A DNA stretch of 64,000 bases from JBGRQB01 sp041725875 (GCA_041725875.1 JBGRQB010000003.1:1-64000), one strand, 5' to 3'; shown: positions 19,758 to 28,840, numbered from the stretch's first letter. Made by a program: numbers and translations. The notes: generated by a model not told the origin, from the letters alone.

Positions 19758-20672
19758 TTACATATATTTTTCCAAATCCTCGTATGAGGAGATACCAAAA
19801 ACTTTAACTTCTTTGTTAATTCTTTTTATTAGTCCCTGTAATACTTTACCAGGACCAACTTCGTAAAACTCATCTGCGCCGTCATTTATCATATTAATGA
19901 TAGTTTCTTCCCAGCGCACAGGAGCAGTAACCTGTTCAAATAGTAAATTTTTAATTTCATTTTTATCAGTAACTGCCTGAGCAGTAACATTAGCATAAAC
20001 AGGAATTTGTGCATCAGAGAAATTGTAATTTTCAAGTTCTCCTTTAAGACTGTCTTTAGCGCTCTGCATTAACGGTGAATGGAAAGCACCACTTACAGGT
20101 AATTCTTTCACTATTTTTGCGCCATTTTCTTTGCAAAGAACCATTGCTTCTTTTACACCTTCAACAGAACCAGAAATTACTATTTGTCCCGGTGAATTAA
20201 TATTTGCACATTGAACAATTCCTTTTTCAGAAGCCTGCTTGCAGCATTCTTCAATTTTTTCAGTAGCAGCGCCAACAACTGCTGCCATAGTACCCGGATG
20301 ATCAATTCCGGCCTGTAACATTCCTTCGCCTCGGAATCTTACAAGTTTAACAGCATCTGCATATTCAATTGCACCTGCGGCAACCAAAGCAGAATACTCA
20401 CCTAAGCTGTGTCCGGCAACCATATCAGGTTTAACGCTTTTAATAAGACTGTTAAGCACAACACTGTGAACAAAAATTGCAGGTTGTGTGTTATTAGTCA
20501 ATTTAAGATCATCCATAGGTCCTTCAAACATAATTTTTGAAAGATCTGCACCTATGGCTTCATTAGCTTTATCTATTAATTCTTTTGCTATTTCCGAATT
20601 TTCATATAAATCCTTGGCCATACCAACAAACTGAGATCCCTGACCAGGAAATACAAATGCTTTTTTACTCAT
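19758..20672 (-). CDS. fabD: Malonyl-CoA:ACP transacylase
   Basis: A 304-residue transacylase transferring malonyl from CoA to ACP. It has the oxyanion-loop FPGQGSQFVGM at 8-18, the nucleophile Ser89 in GHSLGEYSALVAAG, and the catalytic histidine in SGAFHSPLM near residue 200. It starts one base after the fabH stop. Confidence 0.97.
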   Translation of the reverse strand: MSKKAFVFPGQGSQFVGMAKDLYENSEIAKELIDKANEAIGADLSKIMFEGPMDDLKLTNNTQPAIFVHSVVLNSLIKSVKPDMVAGHSLGEYSALVAAGAIEYADAVKLVRFRGEGMLQAGIDHPGTMAAVVGAATEKIEECCKQASEKGIVQCANINSPGQIVISGSVEGVKEAMVLCKENGAKIVKELPVSGAFHSPLMQSAKDSLKGELENYNFSDAQIPVYANVTAQAVTDKNEIKNLLFEQVTAPVRWEETIINMINDGADEFYEVGPGKVLQGLIKRINKEVKVFGISSYEDLEKYM

Positions 20673-20673
20673 T

Positions 20674-21672
20674 TTAGCTCCAAGTTAATAAAATTGATCC
20701 CCATGTAAATCCGCCGCCAAATGCCGCAAGAACAAGTTTTTCACCTTTCTTTAATTTTCCGGCTTTATTAGCTTCGGCAAGACACAATGGAATTGTAGCT
20801 GCAGTTGTGTTACCATAATTCTGGATGTTTAACATCACTCTTTCCATTGGTATTCCAACTCTTTTTGCAGTAGCTTCAATAATTCTGATGTTTGCCTGAT
20901 GAGGTACAAGATGAGCAATATCATCACCTGTTAGTTTATTTCTTTCTACAATTTCAAGTGCAACTCCGGCCATTCCTGAAACAGCATATTTGTAAACTGT
21001 TTTTCCTTCCTGATGAACAAAACCAAGTCTTTGTTCCAAAGTTTCCACTGATGTTGGTAAAGCACTACCGCCGGCTTTTCTAATAAGGTAATCTTTGCCG
21101 GAACCGTCAGATTTTAATATTGAATCATGAATTCCATATTCAAGATCTTCTGTTGGCTCAAGCATAACAGCCGCACCTGCATCACCAAAAAGCACGCAAG
21201 TGTTTCTATCGGTATAATCAACAATGTCACTCATTTTGTCAGCGCCAACTACAACAACTTTTTTGTGGCCTGATTTAACTAAGCTTGCACCTGTCTGCAA
21301 GCCAAATAAAAATCCTGAACAAGCAGCAGATAAATCAAATGCCCAGGCATTTTTAGCACCAATATTATTTTGAACAAGACAAGAAGTTGAAGGAAATGAA
21401 TAATCAGGTGTAATTGTACATACAATAATTACATCAATCTCTTCCGGATTAGTATTAGTATTTTTCAACAAATCGTTAACTGCATTTGTTGCCAGAACAC
21501 TTGTTCCGCCTTCCTCTAACATTCTTCTTTCTTTAATCCCGGTTCTGGTCATTATCCATTCATCGGAAGTATCAACTATCTGTTCAAAATATTTATTATC
21601 AAGAACTTTTTCCGGTAAATACATTCCGGTTCCGGTAATTGTTGCGTTAACTGTTTTGTTATTAGTTTCCAT
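20674..21672 (-). CDS. fabH: Beta-ketoacyl-ACP synthase III
   Basis: A 332-residue initiating condensing enzyme joining acetyl-CoA (or branched acyl-CoA) with malonyl-ACP. Catalytic Cys118 is in LSAACSGFLFGL, His is in LVPHQANIRI and Asn in NYGNTTAATIP. The N-terminal region TGTGMYLPEKVLDN and WIMTRTGIKERR match the family. Its start overlaps the plsX end by 11 bp. Confidence 0.97.
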   Translation of the reverse strand: METNNKTVNATITGTGMYLPEKVLDNKYFEQIVDTSDEWIMTRTGIKERRMLEEGGTSVLATNAVNDLLKNTNTNPEEIDVIIVCTITPDYSFPSTSCLVQNNIGAKNAWAFDLSAACSGFLFGLQTGASLVKSGHKKVVVVGADKMSDIVDYTDRNTCVLFGDAGAAVMLEPTEDLEYGIHDSILKSDGSGKDYLIRKAGGSALPTSVETLEQRLGFVHQEGKTVYKYAVSGMAGVALEIVERNKLTGDDIAHLVPHQANIRIIEATAKRVGIPMERVMLNIQNYGNTTAATIPLCLAEANKAGKLKKGEKLVLAAFGGGFTWGSILLTWS

Positions 21673-22690
21673 AGTCGCTCAACGCTTTTTCAAATTTCTG
21701 TAATAGTTGTTTGTCGTGCATCTCCTTGGCTTTCAGTACCATATTACGAATCGCAGTTACAGAACTTGATCCGTGTCCGATAATACTTATGCCTTTAACT
21801 CCTAGCAAAGGTGTTCCTCCGTAATCCTCTGCATTAAAATCGGAAAGCACTTGCTTTAAAGTACCTTTCATTAAAAGGACTTTAATTTTATTTAGTAGAC
21901 TCTTAAATGCAAATTGTTTCACCTTGACTTTTAAAATTCCCAAAAAGCTTTCTGCAAACTTTAATAAGATATTGCCGACATAACCGTCACAAACTATTAT
22001 ATCAGCTTTTCCGCCAAGTATATCTTTTCCTTCAACGTTTCCGATGAAGTTTATATTTTTTATTTCTTTAAGCATTTTTAATGCTTTAAGTGTTAGTTCG
22101 TTTCCTTTAGATTCTTCTTCTCCAACGCTGAGTAAACCAACTTTTGGAGATTTGATACCGTCGATCTCTTCAACATAGATTGATCCCATTATAGCATATT
22201 CAACAAGATGCTGAGGTTTGCTGTCAACACTGGCACCAACATCAAAAAGATTACAAACGCCTGTCTGACTCGGAATAGGAGCACCAATTGTTGGTCTGCC
22301 AACACCTTTAATCCTTCCCATTAAAAGTGTGGAAGCGGCCATCATAGCTCCGGTATTTCCGGCACTGACAAATGCATCTGCCAATCCGTTTTTCACCCGT
22401 GTTGCACCAACAACTATAGAAGAATCTTTTTTTGTTTTAAGGGCATTAGTAGGAGAATCGCACATATCAATAACCTCTTCGGTATTAATGATGTGGTCAT
22501 CATCAAAAGACAGATTAAACTCATCCAGTACAGATCTTATATCGTTTTTTCTTCCTGTCAGGAAAAGTTCAATCGAAGGATCGGAATTTAAGGCTTCAAT
22601 AGCACCCCTAACTGCATTTTGAGGGGCGAAATCGCCCCCCATTGCATCAACTATAATTCTACACTTCGAAGTGATAAGATTATCTGACAT
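21662..22690 (-). CDS. plsX: Phosphate acyltransferase
   Basis: A 342-residue PlsX, which makes acyl-phosphate from acyl-ACP for phospholipid synthesis. It begins IIVDAMGGDFAPQNAV, has FVSAGNTGAMMAAS and GRPTIGAPIPS, and ends with the GGTPLLGVKGISIIGHGSS block, all family hallmarks. It is eight bases downstream of rpmF, as is common across bacteria. Confidence 0.97.
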   Translation of the reverse strand: MSDNLITSKCRIIVDAMGGDFAPQNAVRGAIEALNSDPSIELFLTGRKNDIRSVLDEFNLSFDDDHIINTEEVIDMCDSPTNALKTKKDSSIVVGATRVKNGLADAFVSAGNTGAMMAASTLLMGRIKGVGRPTIGAPIPSQTGVCNLFDVGASVDSKPQHLVEYAIMGSIYVEEIDGIKSPKVGLLSVGEEESKGNELTLKALKMLKEIKNINFIGNVEGKDILGGKADIIVCDGYVGNILLKFAESFLGILKVKVKQFAFKSLLNKIKVLLMKGTLKQVLSDFNAEDYGGTPLLGVKGISIIGHGSSSVTAIRNMVLKAKEMHDKQLLQKFEKALSDYGN

Positions 22691-22698
22691 ATAAAAGC

Positions 22699-22878
22699 TT
22701 ATGCTTCTGGAACAAACATAGAACGACCAGCATAATAACCACAGCTAGGGCAAGCACGGTGGTTTAATCTCATATCACCACAGTTTGAACAAGTGCTTAA
22801 TGCTGGAGCGGTAGCTTTGTAATGCGTTCTTCTTTTATCTCTTCTTGCTTTAGAAATTTTTCTCTTTGGATGTGCCAT
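22699..22878 (-). CDS. rpmF: 50S ribosomal protein L32
   Basis: A 59-residue protein translated from the ATG at 22878 to the TAA at 22699. It begins [20 protein letters not shown], the universal L32 N-terminus, and has two CxxC pairs (CSNC and CPSC) forming a zinc ribbon, so it is the zinc-binding form. It sits between yceD and plsX, the standard neighbourhood. Confidence 0.98.
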   Translation of the reverse strand: MAHPKRKISKARRDKRRTHYKATAPALSTCSNCGDMRLNHRACPSCGYYAGRSMFVPEA

Positions 22879-22899
22879 AATTAACTACCTTAGTTTTAT

Positions 22900-23406
22900 T
22901 TAATTTAATTTATCCTTTAATTTCATCAACGGTTCCCACACAGGATTCGTCGTATCTTTATCGCAATTACAATCTTCTTTGTTAAGATCTGTTCCGCAAG
23001 AGGTACATAATCCTTTACAGCTTTCATCACAAAGCTTTTTGAAAGGAACCGCAAGCAGAGCAAAATCTGTTACTTCATCTTTTATAGATATCTTGTCAGC
23101 ATCCGGTGAAATGTAGTGAACGCTTAAATCGTCGCTCTCTTCATTTTTTTCACTTTCGCTTAACAGATAAACAATTTCAAAATTGTTTGTCAATTCAGTT
23201 AAATAGTTCTCAGTGCATCTGTCGCACTCAAGATCTGCTTTAACCTGTAGTTCGCAAGATAGAACAATCTGACTGTTTGATTTGTCCATTTTACAATTTA
23301 CAAGAACATCTTCAATAAACTCTTCACCAAGCTCCATTTCCGAAGCTTTCTCAACAAATTCAAAATGATGAATTCCGTCAGCAAAATTGTTAAATTTTAT
23401 TTCCAT
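22900..23406 (-). CDS. yceD: DUF177 / YceD family protein
   Basis: The ATG at 23406 gives a 168-residue protein starting MEIKFNNFADGIHHF, the expected length and start for the family. A longer in-frame extension to 23568 would add an unrelated hydrophobic N-terminus and is not used. A CDRC pair near residue 80 and the C-terminal CKGLCTSCGTDLN plus CNC are the conserved DUF177 cysteine pattern. YceD affects 23S rRNA or ribosome biogenesis in E. coli and plants, and nearly always precedes rpmF, as here. It is the first gene of the fatty-acid operon. Confidence 0.9.
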   Translation of the reverse strand: MEIKFNNFADGIHHFEFVEKASEMELGEEFIEDVLVNCKMDKSNSQIVLSCELQVKADLECDRCTENYLTELTNNFEIVYLLSESEKNEESDDLSVHYISPDADKISIKDEVTDFALLAVPFKKLCDESCKGLCTSCGTDLNKEDCNCDKDTTNPVWEPLMKLKDKLN

Positions 23407-23624
23407 TGCACAACTACTCAAAAAATATCCGGTAAATATAAAAATCCCTGCCTTTATACGCAAGGTTTTCAACCACTTTGAAATATGCATTTCAAAGCAA
23501 GGTACAAATATAATAATATTTAATATTATTTTCCCTAATTTTATTTCAATTTTTTTCAAAATTTGCATCAGAAAAAATATATCAATAATTTGTGTTTTAT
23601 TTAATTTTCTGAGCTAATATTGAT

Positions 23625-24575
23625 ATGTATCTCGTCGAATCGGTTTTTGCGGCTATTCTGCCAATGCTTGTTTATCTCTATATTATCTGGAAAAATGATA
23701 AATTTGAACCGGAACCTGCCCGTCTGGTACTATTATCATTCGGATACGGTGCAATTGGTGCCGTAATTCTTACTCTTTTGATGAGTGCCATATTTTCTGC
23801 TTCCCTCTACCTCTTTTATTCCGAAGAAACAAACAGTTTTTTGGGCGCTGTTATGGTAGCTCCCGTGGTTGAAGAAATTGCAAAAGGTCTCTTTCTGATC
23901 GTTCTGCTTAAAAATATAAATTTTGATAATGTTACTGACGGACTTGTTTACGGCGGTGCTATCGGACTCGGATTTGGGATGACTGAAAACTTCTTCTACT
24001 TTTTTGCTCAGGATACAGGACTTTACACCTGGGTTATGGTTGTGATTGTTAGAAGTCTGTTCTCGGCCGTAATGCATTGTATATCCACAGCCACTCTCGG
24101 CGCTTTTATGGCTATGTACAAGTTTTCACTTAATAAAGCGAAAAAAACTCTGCCTGTTACCGGACTTGCACTGGCAATGTTAATTCACTTTCTTTGGAAT
24201 TTTAATCTCAGTTTCGAAAATACCGTAATTTTTGCCTTTTTTATAATGATAGCAATCATTACAATTTTTATTCTTATGTTTAGAGTTTCTATAAAACATG
24301 AAAAAAGATTAATTTTATCTGAATTAACCGAAGAAGTTGAAAACGGACTCTTTCCCGAAGGCCATCCCGAAGTGATAACTTCCTCTGGAGAAACAGCGCT
24401 TTACGGAATTGAATCTTGTCATTCTGAAAGATATATTCAATCTGCAGTGAAACTGGCTTTCAGAAAAACACAACTGCGTAATTCAAACGATAAAAATAAA
24501 TTGATCTATGAAACGGAAATAGTGAAACACAGAAAAATTATTAAAGAAATATTAACAAATGGTGACGATGAATAA
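23625..24575 (+). CDS. PrsW-family intramembrane metalloprotease
   Basis: A 316-residue multi-pass protein with about seven to eight membrane helices up to residue 220 and a soluble C-terminal tail of about 90 residues. The metalloprotease motifs are present: VVEEIAKG with Glu83-Glu84, DGLVYGGAIGLGFGMTEN, and HCIS plus LIHFLWNF. PrsW proteins are CPBP-superfamily proteases that cleave membrane proteins such as anti-sigma factors. No anti-sigma factor is nearby. It is divergent from yceD and its stop overlaps the nadD start by 8 bp. Confidence 0.85.
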   Translation: MYLVESVFAAILPMLVYLYIIWKNDKFEPEPARLVLLSFGYGAIGAVILTLLMSAIFSASLYLFYSEETNSFLGAVMVAPVVEEIAKGLFLIVLLKNINFDNVTDGLVYGGAIGLGFGMTENFFYFFAQDTGLYTWVMVVIVRSLFSAVMHCISTATLGAFMAMYKFSLNKAKKTLPVTGLALAMLIHFLWNFNLSFENTVIFAFFIMIAIITIFILMFRVSIKHEKRLILSELTEEVENGLFPEGHPEVITSSGETALYGIESCHSERYIQSAVKLAFRKTQLRNSNDKNKLIYETEIVKHRKIIKEILTNGDDE

Positions 24576-25143
24576 GACTGGCATTTTTGGCGGCACTTTT
24601 GATCCGGTGCATAAAGGACATATTTTAACAGCAAAAAAACTTGTGGAGATAAGAAAACTCGATAAACTGATTTTTATCCCCTGCAATATTTCTCCTCACA
24701 AAACTGATAAATCAGCAACAGCTGCTGTTCACCGACTCGAAATGCTTAAACTTGCAGTCCAAAATCACCCTGAATTTGACTTTACAGATTATGAAATCCA
24801 AAAAGGTGATATCTCTTATACGCTCAATACCCTTGAACATTTCTCAAAAATATATAATAAAATAGAACTTGTGATTGGCTATGACAATCTGGTTTCGTTC
24901 CACACCTGGCGCGAACCGGATAAAATTCTGGAACTCGCCGATCTGATTGTAATGAAAAGAAATACCGATTCCGCTATAAAACCTTTGAACAAATATTTCG
25001 GCAAAGCCAACTTTGTGGAAACTCCGGTGATTGACGTATCCTCTACCGAGATTCGGGCCCGACTCAAAAACAATTCTCCAATTTCTGATCTGGTTCCGCC
25101 CGAAGTTGAAAAATATATAATTGAAAACAAACTTTATCTCTAG
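24568..25143 (+). CDS. nadD: Nicotinate-nucleotide adenylyltransferase
   Basis: NadD adenylates nicotinate mononucleotide in NAD biosynthesis. The protein of about 191 residues starts MNKTGIFGGTFDPVHKGHI with the nucleotidyltransferase signature GGTFDPxHxGH, and has VIGYDNLVSFHTW and the C-terminal VSSTEIRARLKN. The ATG at 24568 is preferred over 24559 because the protein then begins close to strand 1; both overlap the upstream stop. It ends directly before the next gene. Confidence 0.95.
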   Translation: MNKTGIFGGTFDPVHKGHILTAKKLVEIRKLDKLIFIPCNISPHKTDKSATAAVHRLEMLKLAVQNHPEFDFTDYEIQKGDISYTLNTLEHFSKIYNKIELVIGYDNLVSFHTWREPDKILELADLIVMKRNTDSAIKPLNKYFGKANFVETPVIDVSSTEIRARLKNNSPISDLVPPEVEKYIIENKLYL

Positions 25144-25794
25144 ATGAAAAAACTTGTTCTGATCACCTTTTTAATTTCCTTTACAATTCCAGCTCAGGAT
25201 ATTCCTGATCTGCACGATGGAATTGCGCTGATATCGGAATATGTTTCATCAGACGAATTCACTAAAATCAAAAAAAACACTTCGGATCTTGCTCAGGTAG
25301 ATTCCATTTACAGCTATGCAATAAGAATTTATCACAACGATTACTCCGAAGCAATGCTAGCGCTCACTTTTGCGCTTGTGCCTTATAAAGAAGTTCCTCT
25401 TAAACTTCCTCTGTTTGGAATAAGCTGGGATGTTCCGCTTCCCTGCGCTGCAGATTCAATCTATCTGCCCAAAAACCAAAATCTCCCGAAAAAGCTTTTC
25501 TCCGATTCTCCACCCGGAATTTACGGGGATCGGGATAAGCTGAGTCACTTTTTCGGCAACGCATTTTTAAGTTTTAATATCAGACTATTCAATTTTTCAG
25601 AATTTATCGGTATTTTTATAGAACTCTTCGAAGAAGCGTTTAAAATAGAAGGTGCGTTGGATGAGCGTGACCTGATTGCAAACGAACTGGGGAAACAATT
25701 CGGAGAAGCCCTGCAAAATAACATACACATTATGCCTTCCGAATTTTTCAGAAAGTATGATGAATTTATTCAATTAATTAACGAAAAGGAATGA
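25144..25794 (+). CDS. Secreted protein of unknown function
   Basis: A 216-residue protein with a signal peptide (MKKLVLITFLISFTIPAQ) and no gap to nadD. The C-terminal half contains DRDKLSHFFGNAFLSF followed by a helix with EEAFKIEGALDERDLIANELGKQFG. The D-K-x-x-H-F plus later D-x-x-A-N-x-x-G spacing resembles the DUF2279/YfiM-type periplasmic proteins, but the resemblance is only by motif. Function is not known. It overlaps the start region of the response regulator. Confidence 0.7.
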   Translation: MKKLVLITFLISFTIPAQDIPDLHDGIALISEYVSSDEFTKIKKNTSDLAQVDSIYSYAIRIYHNDYSEAMLALTFALVPYKEVPLKLPLFGISWDVPLPCAADSIYLPKNQNLPKKLFSDSPPGIYGDRDKLSHFFGNAFLSFNIRLFNFSEFIGIFIELFEEAFKIEGALDERDLIANELGKQFGEALQNNIHIMPSEFFRKYDEFIQLINEKE

Positions 25795-25796
25795 TT

Positions 25797-27155
25797 ATGA
25801 AATCAATATTGATAATTGATGATGAAAGAGAGATTTGCGAAAGCATTCAGATGATCCTCGAATATGAAGATTACAATGTTGATTACAGCACAGATTCAAT
25901 TTCAGGGCTTGATAAATTAAAGTACGGAAATTTTGATGCACTTTTCCTTGATATCCAGATGCCGGGTAAAAACGGCTTTGAAGTTCTGGAATGGATAAAA
26001 GAAGAAGACATTCACATTAACGTAATTATGATATCAGCGTTTAGTAGTCTGGAAAATGCTGTAAAAGCAACAAAACTTGGAGCTTTCGACTTTATCGAAA
26101 AACCAATAGAACGCGAAAAACTGCTTATTTCTGTCAGAAATGCGGTTAAGCAGACTAGTCTGACAAAAGAAAACAAATTTCTAAAAGATGAAATTCAGAA
26201 AGACAGTCTTATTTTAGGCGACAGCACCGCAATAAAAAGAATTCTGGAAACAGTAGAACGTGTTGCAAAAACCGAGGCCCGTGTTATGGTTACCGGCGAA
26301 AACGGTACAGGAAAAGAACTTGTTGCCCGCTCAATTCATTTACAAAGCCCCAGAGCCGAGTTTCCTATTGTAGAGGTGAATTGTGCTGCAATTCCAAATG
26401 AATTGATTGAGAGTGAGTTATTCGGACACGAAAAAGGATCTTTCACAGGTGCGAGTCAGCAAAGAATAGGAAAGTTTGAACAAGCCAACGGCGGAACTCT
26501 CTTTCTGGATGAAATTGGAGATATGAGTCTGCAGGCACAGGCAAAAGTTCTTCGTGCAATTGAAGATTCCAAAATTGAACGAGTTGGCGGAAATAAAAAA
26601 ATAGATGTTGATGTAAGAATAATTGCAGCAACAAATAAAAATCTGGAAGCCGAGATTGAAGAAGGAAATTTCAGAGAAGATCTTTTTCACAGATTAAATG
26701 TTATTCCAATTGCAGTTCCGGCACTGAGAGAAAGAAAAGAAGATATCCCGATTCTGGTAAAACATTTTGTGAATATATATGAATCGAAAAACGGACTTTC
26801 TGAAAAGGAATTTACTCAGGGTGCAATTAAACTGATCCAGAATCAGTCATTTACAGGAAATGTACGTGAGCTGAAAAATTTGATTGAGCGAATTTTGATT
26901 CTTGTTCCGGATGAAAAGATAACCGAAAATAATTTATTGCCTCTTCTTGGCAGTAACCGTTCTGTAAACAACGATTTTCTTGATCCGGCAGATTCGTTCC
27001 AGGAGTTCAAAGAAAAGGCTGAGAAAGCGTTTATTGAGAAGCAGCTGGAAATAAATAATTGGAACATCAGCAAGACTGCCGAAGTACTCGATATTCAGAG
27101 AAGTCATCTCTACGGAAAAATGAAAAAATATGGCATTGAAAATAAAAAATCATAA
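25797..27155 (+). CDS. Sigma-54-dependent response regulator (NtrC family)
   Basis: The ATG at 25797 follows AAAAGGA by seven bases and is used in place of 25791. The 452-residue protein has a receiver domain with phospho-acceptor Asp52 (LFLDIQMPGKNG) and an AAA+ domain with Walker A GENGTGKE near 165. It has the sigma-54 contact loop GSFTGA (a one-residue GAFTGA variant) near 220, and GNVRELKNLIER. A Fis-type helix-turn-helix lies at the end (ISKTAEVLDIQRSHLYGKM). It activates RNA polymerase with sigma-54. No histidine kinase is adjacent, so its partner is elsewhere. Confidence 0.95.
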   Translation: MKSILIIDDEREICESIQMILEYEDYNVDYSTDSISGLDKLKYGNFDALFLDIQMPGKNGFEVLEWIKEEDIHINVIMISAFSSLENAVKATKLGAFDFIEKPIEREKLLISVRNAVKQTSLTKENKFLKDEIQKDSLILGDSTAIKRILETVERVAKTEARVMVTGENGTGKELVARSIHLQSPRAEFPIVEVNCAAIPNELIESELFGHEKGSFTGASQQRIGKFEQANGGTLFLDEIGDMSLQAQAKVLRAIEDSKIERVGGNKKIDVDVRIIAATNKNLEAEIEEGNFREDLFHRLNVIPIAVPALRERKEDIPILVKHFVNIYESKNGLSEKEFTQGAIKLIQNQSFTGNVRELKNLIERILILVPDEKITENNLLPLLGSNRSVNNDFLDPADSFQEFKEKAEKAFIEKQLEINNWNISKTAEVLDIQRSHLYGKMKKYGIENKKS

Positions 27156-27173
27156 ACAAGATCAGAGAAGATT

Positions 27174-27518
27174 ATGAGCACAATTTTTCAAAAAATAATT
27201 GATAAAGAAATTCCTGCAGATATCGTTTTTGAGAACGATCAGGTTCTCGCTTTCAGAGATATAAATCCGCAGGCTCCAACCCACATTTTGATAATTCCCA
27301 AAATTGAAATTCCAAAGGTGACCGACATTAAGGGAAAAGAACATGCCGAGCTTCTCGGACTTATGTTCGATGCTGCAAATGAAATTGCAAAACAGGAAGG
27401 AATTGATGAAGAAGGATTCAGACTTGTTTTTAATTGCGGACCAAAAGGTGGACAGGAAGTTTATCACATCCATATGCACCTGATGGGCGGAAGACAAATG
27501 ACCTGGCCTGCAGGTTAA
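27174..27518 (+). CDS. HIT-family (HinT-like) purine nucleoside phosphoramidase
   Basis: A 114-residue protein starting STIFQKIIDKEIPADIVFE with the histidine triad YHIHMHLMGGR near residues 97-107. Length and motif match the Hint branch, which hydrolyses adenosine phosphoramidates and aminoacyl-adenylates. It is the last gene of the prsW-nadD transcript, followed by a strong terminator. Confidence 0.95.
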   Translation: MSTIFQKIIDKEIPADIVFENDQVLAFRDINPQAPTHILIIPKIEIPKVTDIKGKEHAELLGLMFDAANEIAKQEGIDEEGFRLVFNCGPKGGQEVYHIHMHLMGGRQMTWPAG

Positions 27519-27543
27519 ACTAAGATAAAATTTTTACAATTTG

Positions 27544-27579
27544 AAGCCGTAAAAGATCACAAATTTTTACGGCTTTTTT
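27544..27579 (+). terminator. Rho-independent terminator after the HIT gene
   Basis: Stem AAGCCGTAAAA / TTTTACGGCTT with a nine-to-ten-base loop, followed by TTTTTTG. It ends the prsW-nadD-NtrC-HIT transcript. Confidence 0.9.
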
Positions 27580-27939
27580 GTTTCAATAATTCTCATTTTG
27601 AGACATTCCATTTCCTAAAATTTTCCATTAAAAATTCACCAAGAATCACTCACCTTTCCTGCTAAATTTTGTCTGTTATTCAGCGAATTTTAGACTGATC
27701 AGTCTAGAGAAATAATCTCTGGAAAAACCAAAAATTTCACAGTCAGTTTTAATCATCAAAATTGACTGCATTCGCTCAAGCCTGATGCTTTTTAATAAGA
27801 TTTTAAATTCTGATTATAATTTCATTTTTTGCATACCTAAAACTCAGTACACTATTCCTTCGGTCCAAAGTCCGGCCCTCCCATAGTTTGCCAAGGGATT
27901 TGAAAAATCTCTCTTAAACAGAAAGTTAATTTGCTTATA

Positions 27940-27952
27940 TGACATTTTGTCA
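27940..27952. promoter_or_regulatory. TGACA-TTT-TGTCA palindrome, left copy
   Basis: TGACATTTTGTCA, perfect 5-bp arms around three T. The surrounding bases (TTGC before and AT directly adjacent) match those of the right copy at 28825-28837. The same half-site TGTCA is reiterated upstream of the AraC-family gene at 29039. Confidence 0.4.
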
Positions 27953-28456
27953 GTATCTTGAAATATGCCGCTTTGATAAATGTTCTTCTAAAAATTGACT
28001 TACTGAAAATATGCTCCACACAAAATACGGCAACTAATTTTCCGGAGCAGAGATTACCTTCTTCTTAAATATCAACAATCTGCTCCACATATTTTGGTAG
28101 TTGCTTCTAGTGGCATTTGAAAAATTGCTCCCGATTTTAATCTGATTTTGTCTGTGGCATCTGGGTTAAATTTCATTGGAGCAGAGAAAATCTCCTTACT
28201 CAGAAGCACAATTCAGGATTGGAGCATCAGATATATTATACTTCTTTTTCTGACAAATATCTGCGGAGCAAATTCTCTACCGTTTCTTACCTGTTTATTC
28301 TTTCAGTCAATACTTTCGTTAGCTTCCCCTAAATGCTCCCAACAATCCAACTTTAATCTATTTTGTTAACTTGTTGTAAAATAAGAAATTACAGACTTGA
28401 ACAATAAATTAAGCTTTAGATTTATTTTTAAGGTAAATCAAGGTTTGTTTTTTAAA

Positions 28457-28478
28457 AAATTAACCATTCTGTTAATTT
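28457..28478 (-). terminator. Possible terminator after the small minus-strand frame
   Basis: AAATTAAC / GTTAATTT hairpin with a 6-nt loop, followed on the minus strand by a run of T. It lies 25 bp past the end of the small frame at 28503-28772. The stem is AT-rich and weak. Confidence 0.4.
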
Positions 28479-28502
28479 ACACTTACCTTCCCATCAATTT
28501 AT

Positions 28503-28772
28503 TTAGAGGCAGCGCCTGATTTTCCTGAACTTTCCGGTAACATAAAGTCTGATTTTATCTGGAATCCACTCCTCTTCAAATGAAAATTCTTTAATCAGGT
28601 TTAATGAAGTGCTCCGTTTTTTATACTCCCTTAATTTTTCGGGAGCAATAGAAATCGACTTTGCTCTCTTCTCTGCTCCTGCTACATTTTCACTCTGGAA
28701 GCAAATCTCAACTTTATGTTGCTCCCCTTCCCTGAGTAATCTGCTCCTCAAATTTTTGATACTCTTAATCAT
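28503..28772 (-). CDS. Small basic hypothetical protein, doubtful
   Basis: An 89-residue frame rich in Lys, Arg, Glu and Ser with no signal peptide or membrane helix. It begins MIKSIKNLRSRLLREGEQ and ends KFRKIRRCL. No family is recognised. Its DNA carries five of the GGAGCA/TGCTCC hexamers, so the frame could be a by-product of the repeat. A possible terminator follows it, but no ribosome site is close to the ATG (the nearest GGAG is about 18 bases upstream). Treat as low confidence. Confidence 0.3.
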   Translation of the reverse strand: MIKSIKNLRSRLLREGEQHKVEICFQSENVAGAEKRAKSISIAPEKLREYKKRSTSLNLIKEFSFEEEWIPDKIRLYVTGKFRKIRRCL

Positions 28773-28821
28773 CTAATATTTGTTGTGCTCCAATCAAAAT
28801 TACACGAATATAAAATTGCCT

Positions 28822-28840
28822 GTATGACATTTTGTCATAC
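28822..28840. promoter_or_regulatory. GTATGACA-TTT-TGTCATAC palindrome, right copy
   Basis: A perfect inverted repeat with 8-bp arms and a TTT centre. It resembles the left copy at 27940-27952 and has the same TGACA/TGTCA core as the array at 30008-30081. It could be an operator for the nearby AraC-type regulator or the boundary of the hexamer region. Confidence 0.45.

Larger units (their letters stand above)
27580..28502. other. Gene-poor stretch with hexamer repeats
   Basis: No convincing coding frame was found here on either strand; short frames that exist lack ribosome sites. The stretch holds a TGACA/TGTCA palindrome at 27940-27952 and the first eight copies of TGCTCC/GGAGCA (28012-28339), described separately. 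Confidence 0.6.
28012..28791. repeat. Cluster of 14 TGCTCC/GGAGCA hexamers
   Basis: TGCTCC begins at 28012, 28081, 28126, 28334, 28610, 28674, 28720, 28742 and 28786. GGAGCA begins at 28044, 28178, 28221, 28265 and 28642. Spacing is often near 32 or 44 bp. Two units have the same arrangement TGCTCC-N26-GGAGCA (28012-28049 and 28610-28647) with shared ATAC and TTTTC positions inside the loop, so they look like copies of one 38-bp element. Origin and function are unknown; it is not a CRISPR, tRNA or known transposon end. Confidence 0.7.

Noticed and set aside
23407..23568. N-terminal extension of the yceD frame, resembling a lipoprotein signal (FLSSC)
   Set aside because: YceD proteins are cytoplasmic and begin at MEIKFNNF; the extension is in the divergent promoter region and has no support as coding.
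28148..28369. 73-codon plus-strand frame inside the hexamer cluster
   Set aside because: No ribosome site, low-complexity hydrophobic sequence and overlap with the repeats; looks like chance.
28012..28791. CRISPR array
   Set aside because: The repeated unit is only 6 bp, in both orientations and with irregular spacing; no cas genes are present.
27940..28840. Mobile element bounded by the two TGACA/TGTCA palindromes
   Set aside because: No transposase, no target-site duplication and the same palindrome core recurs in the AraC promoter, so operators are the better explanation.
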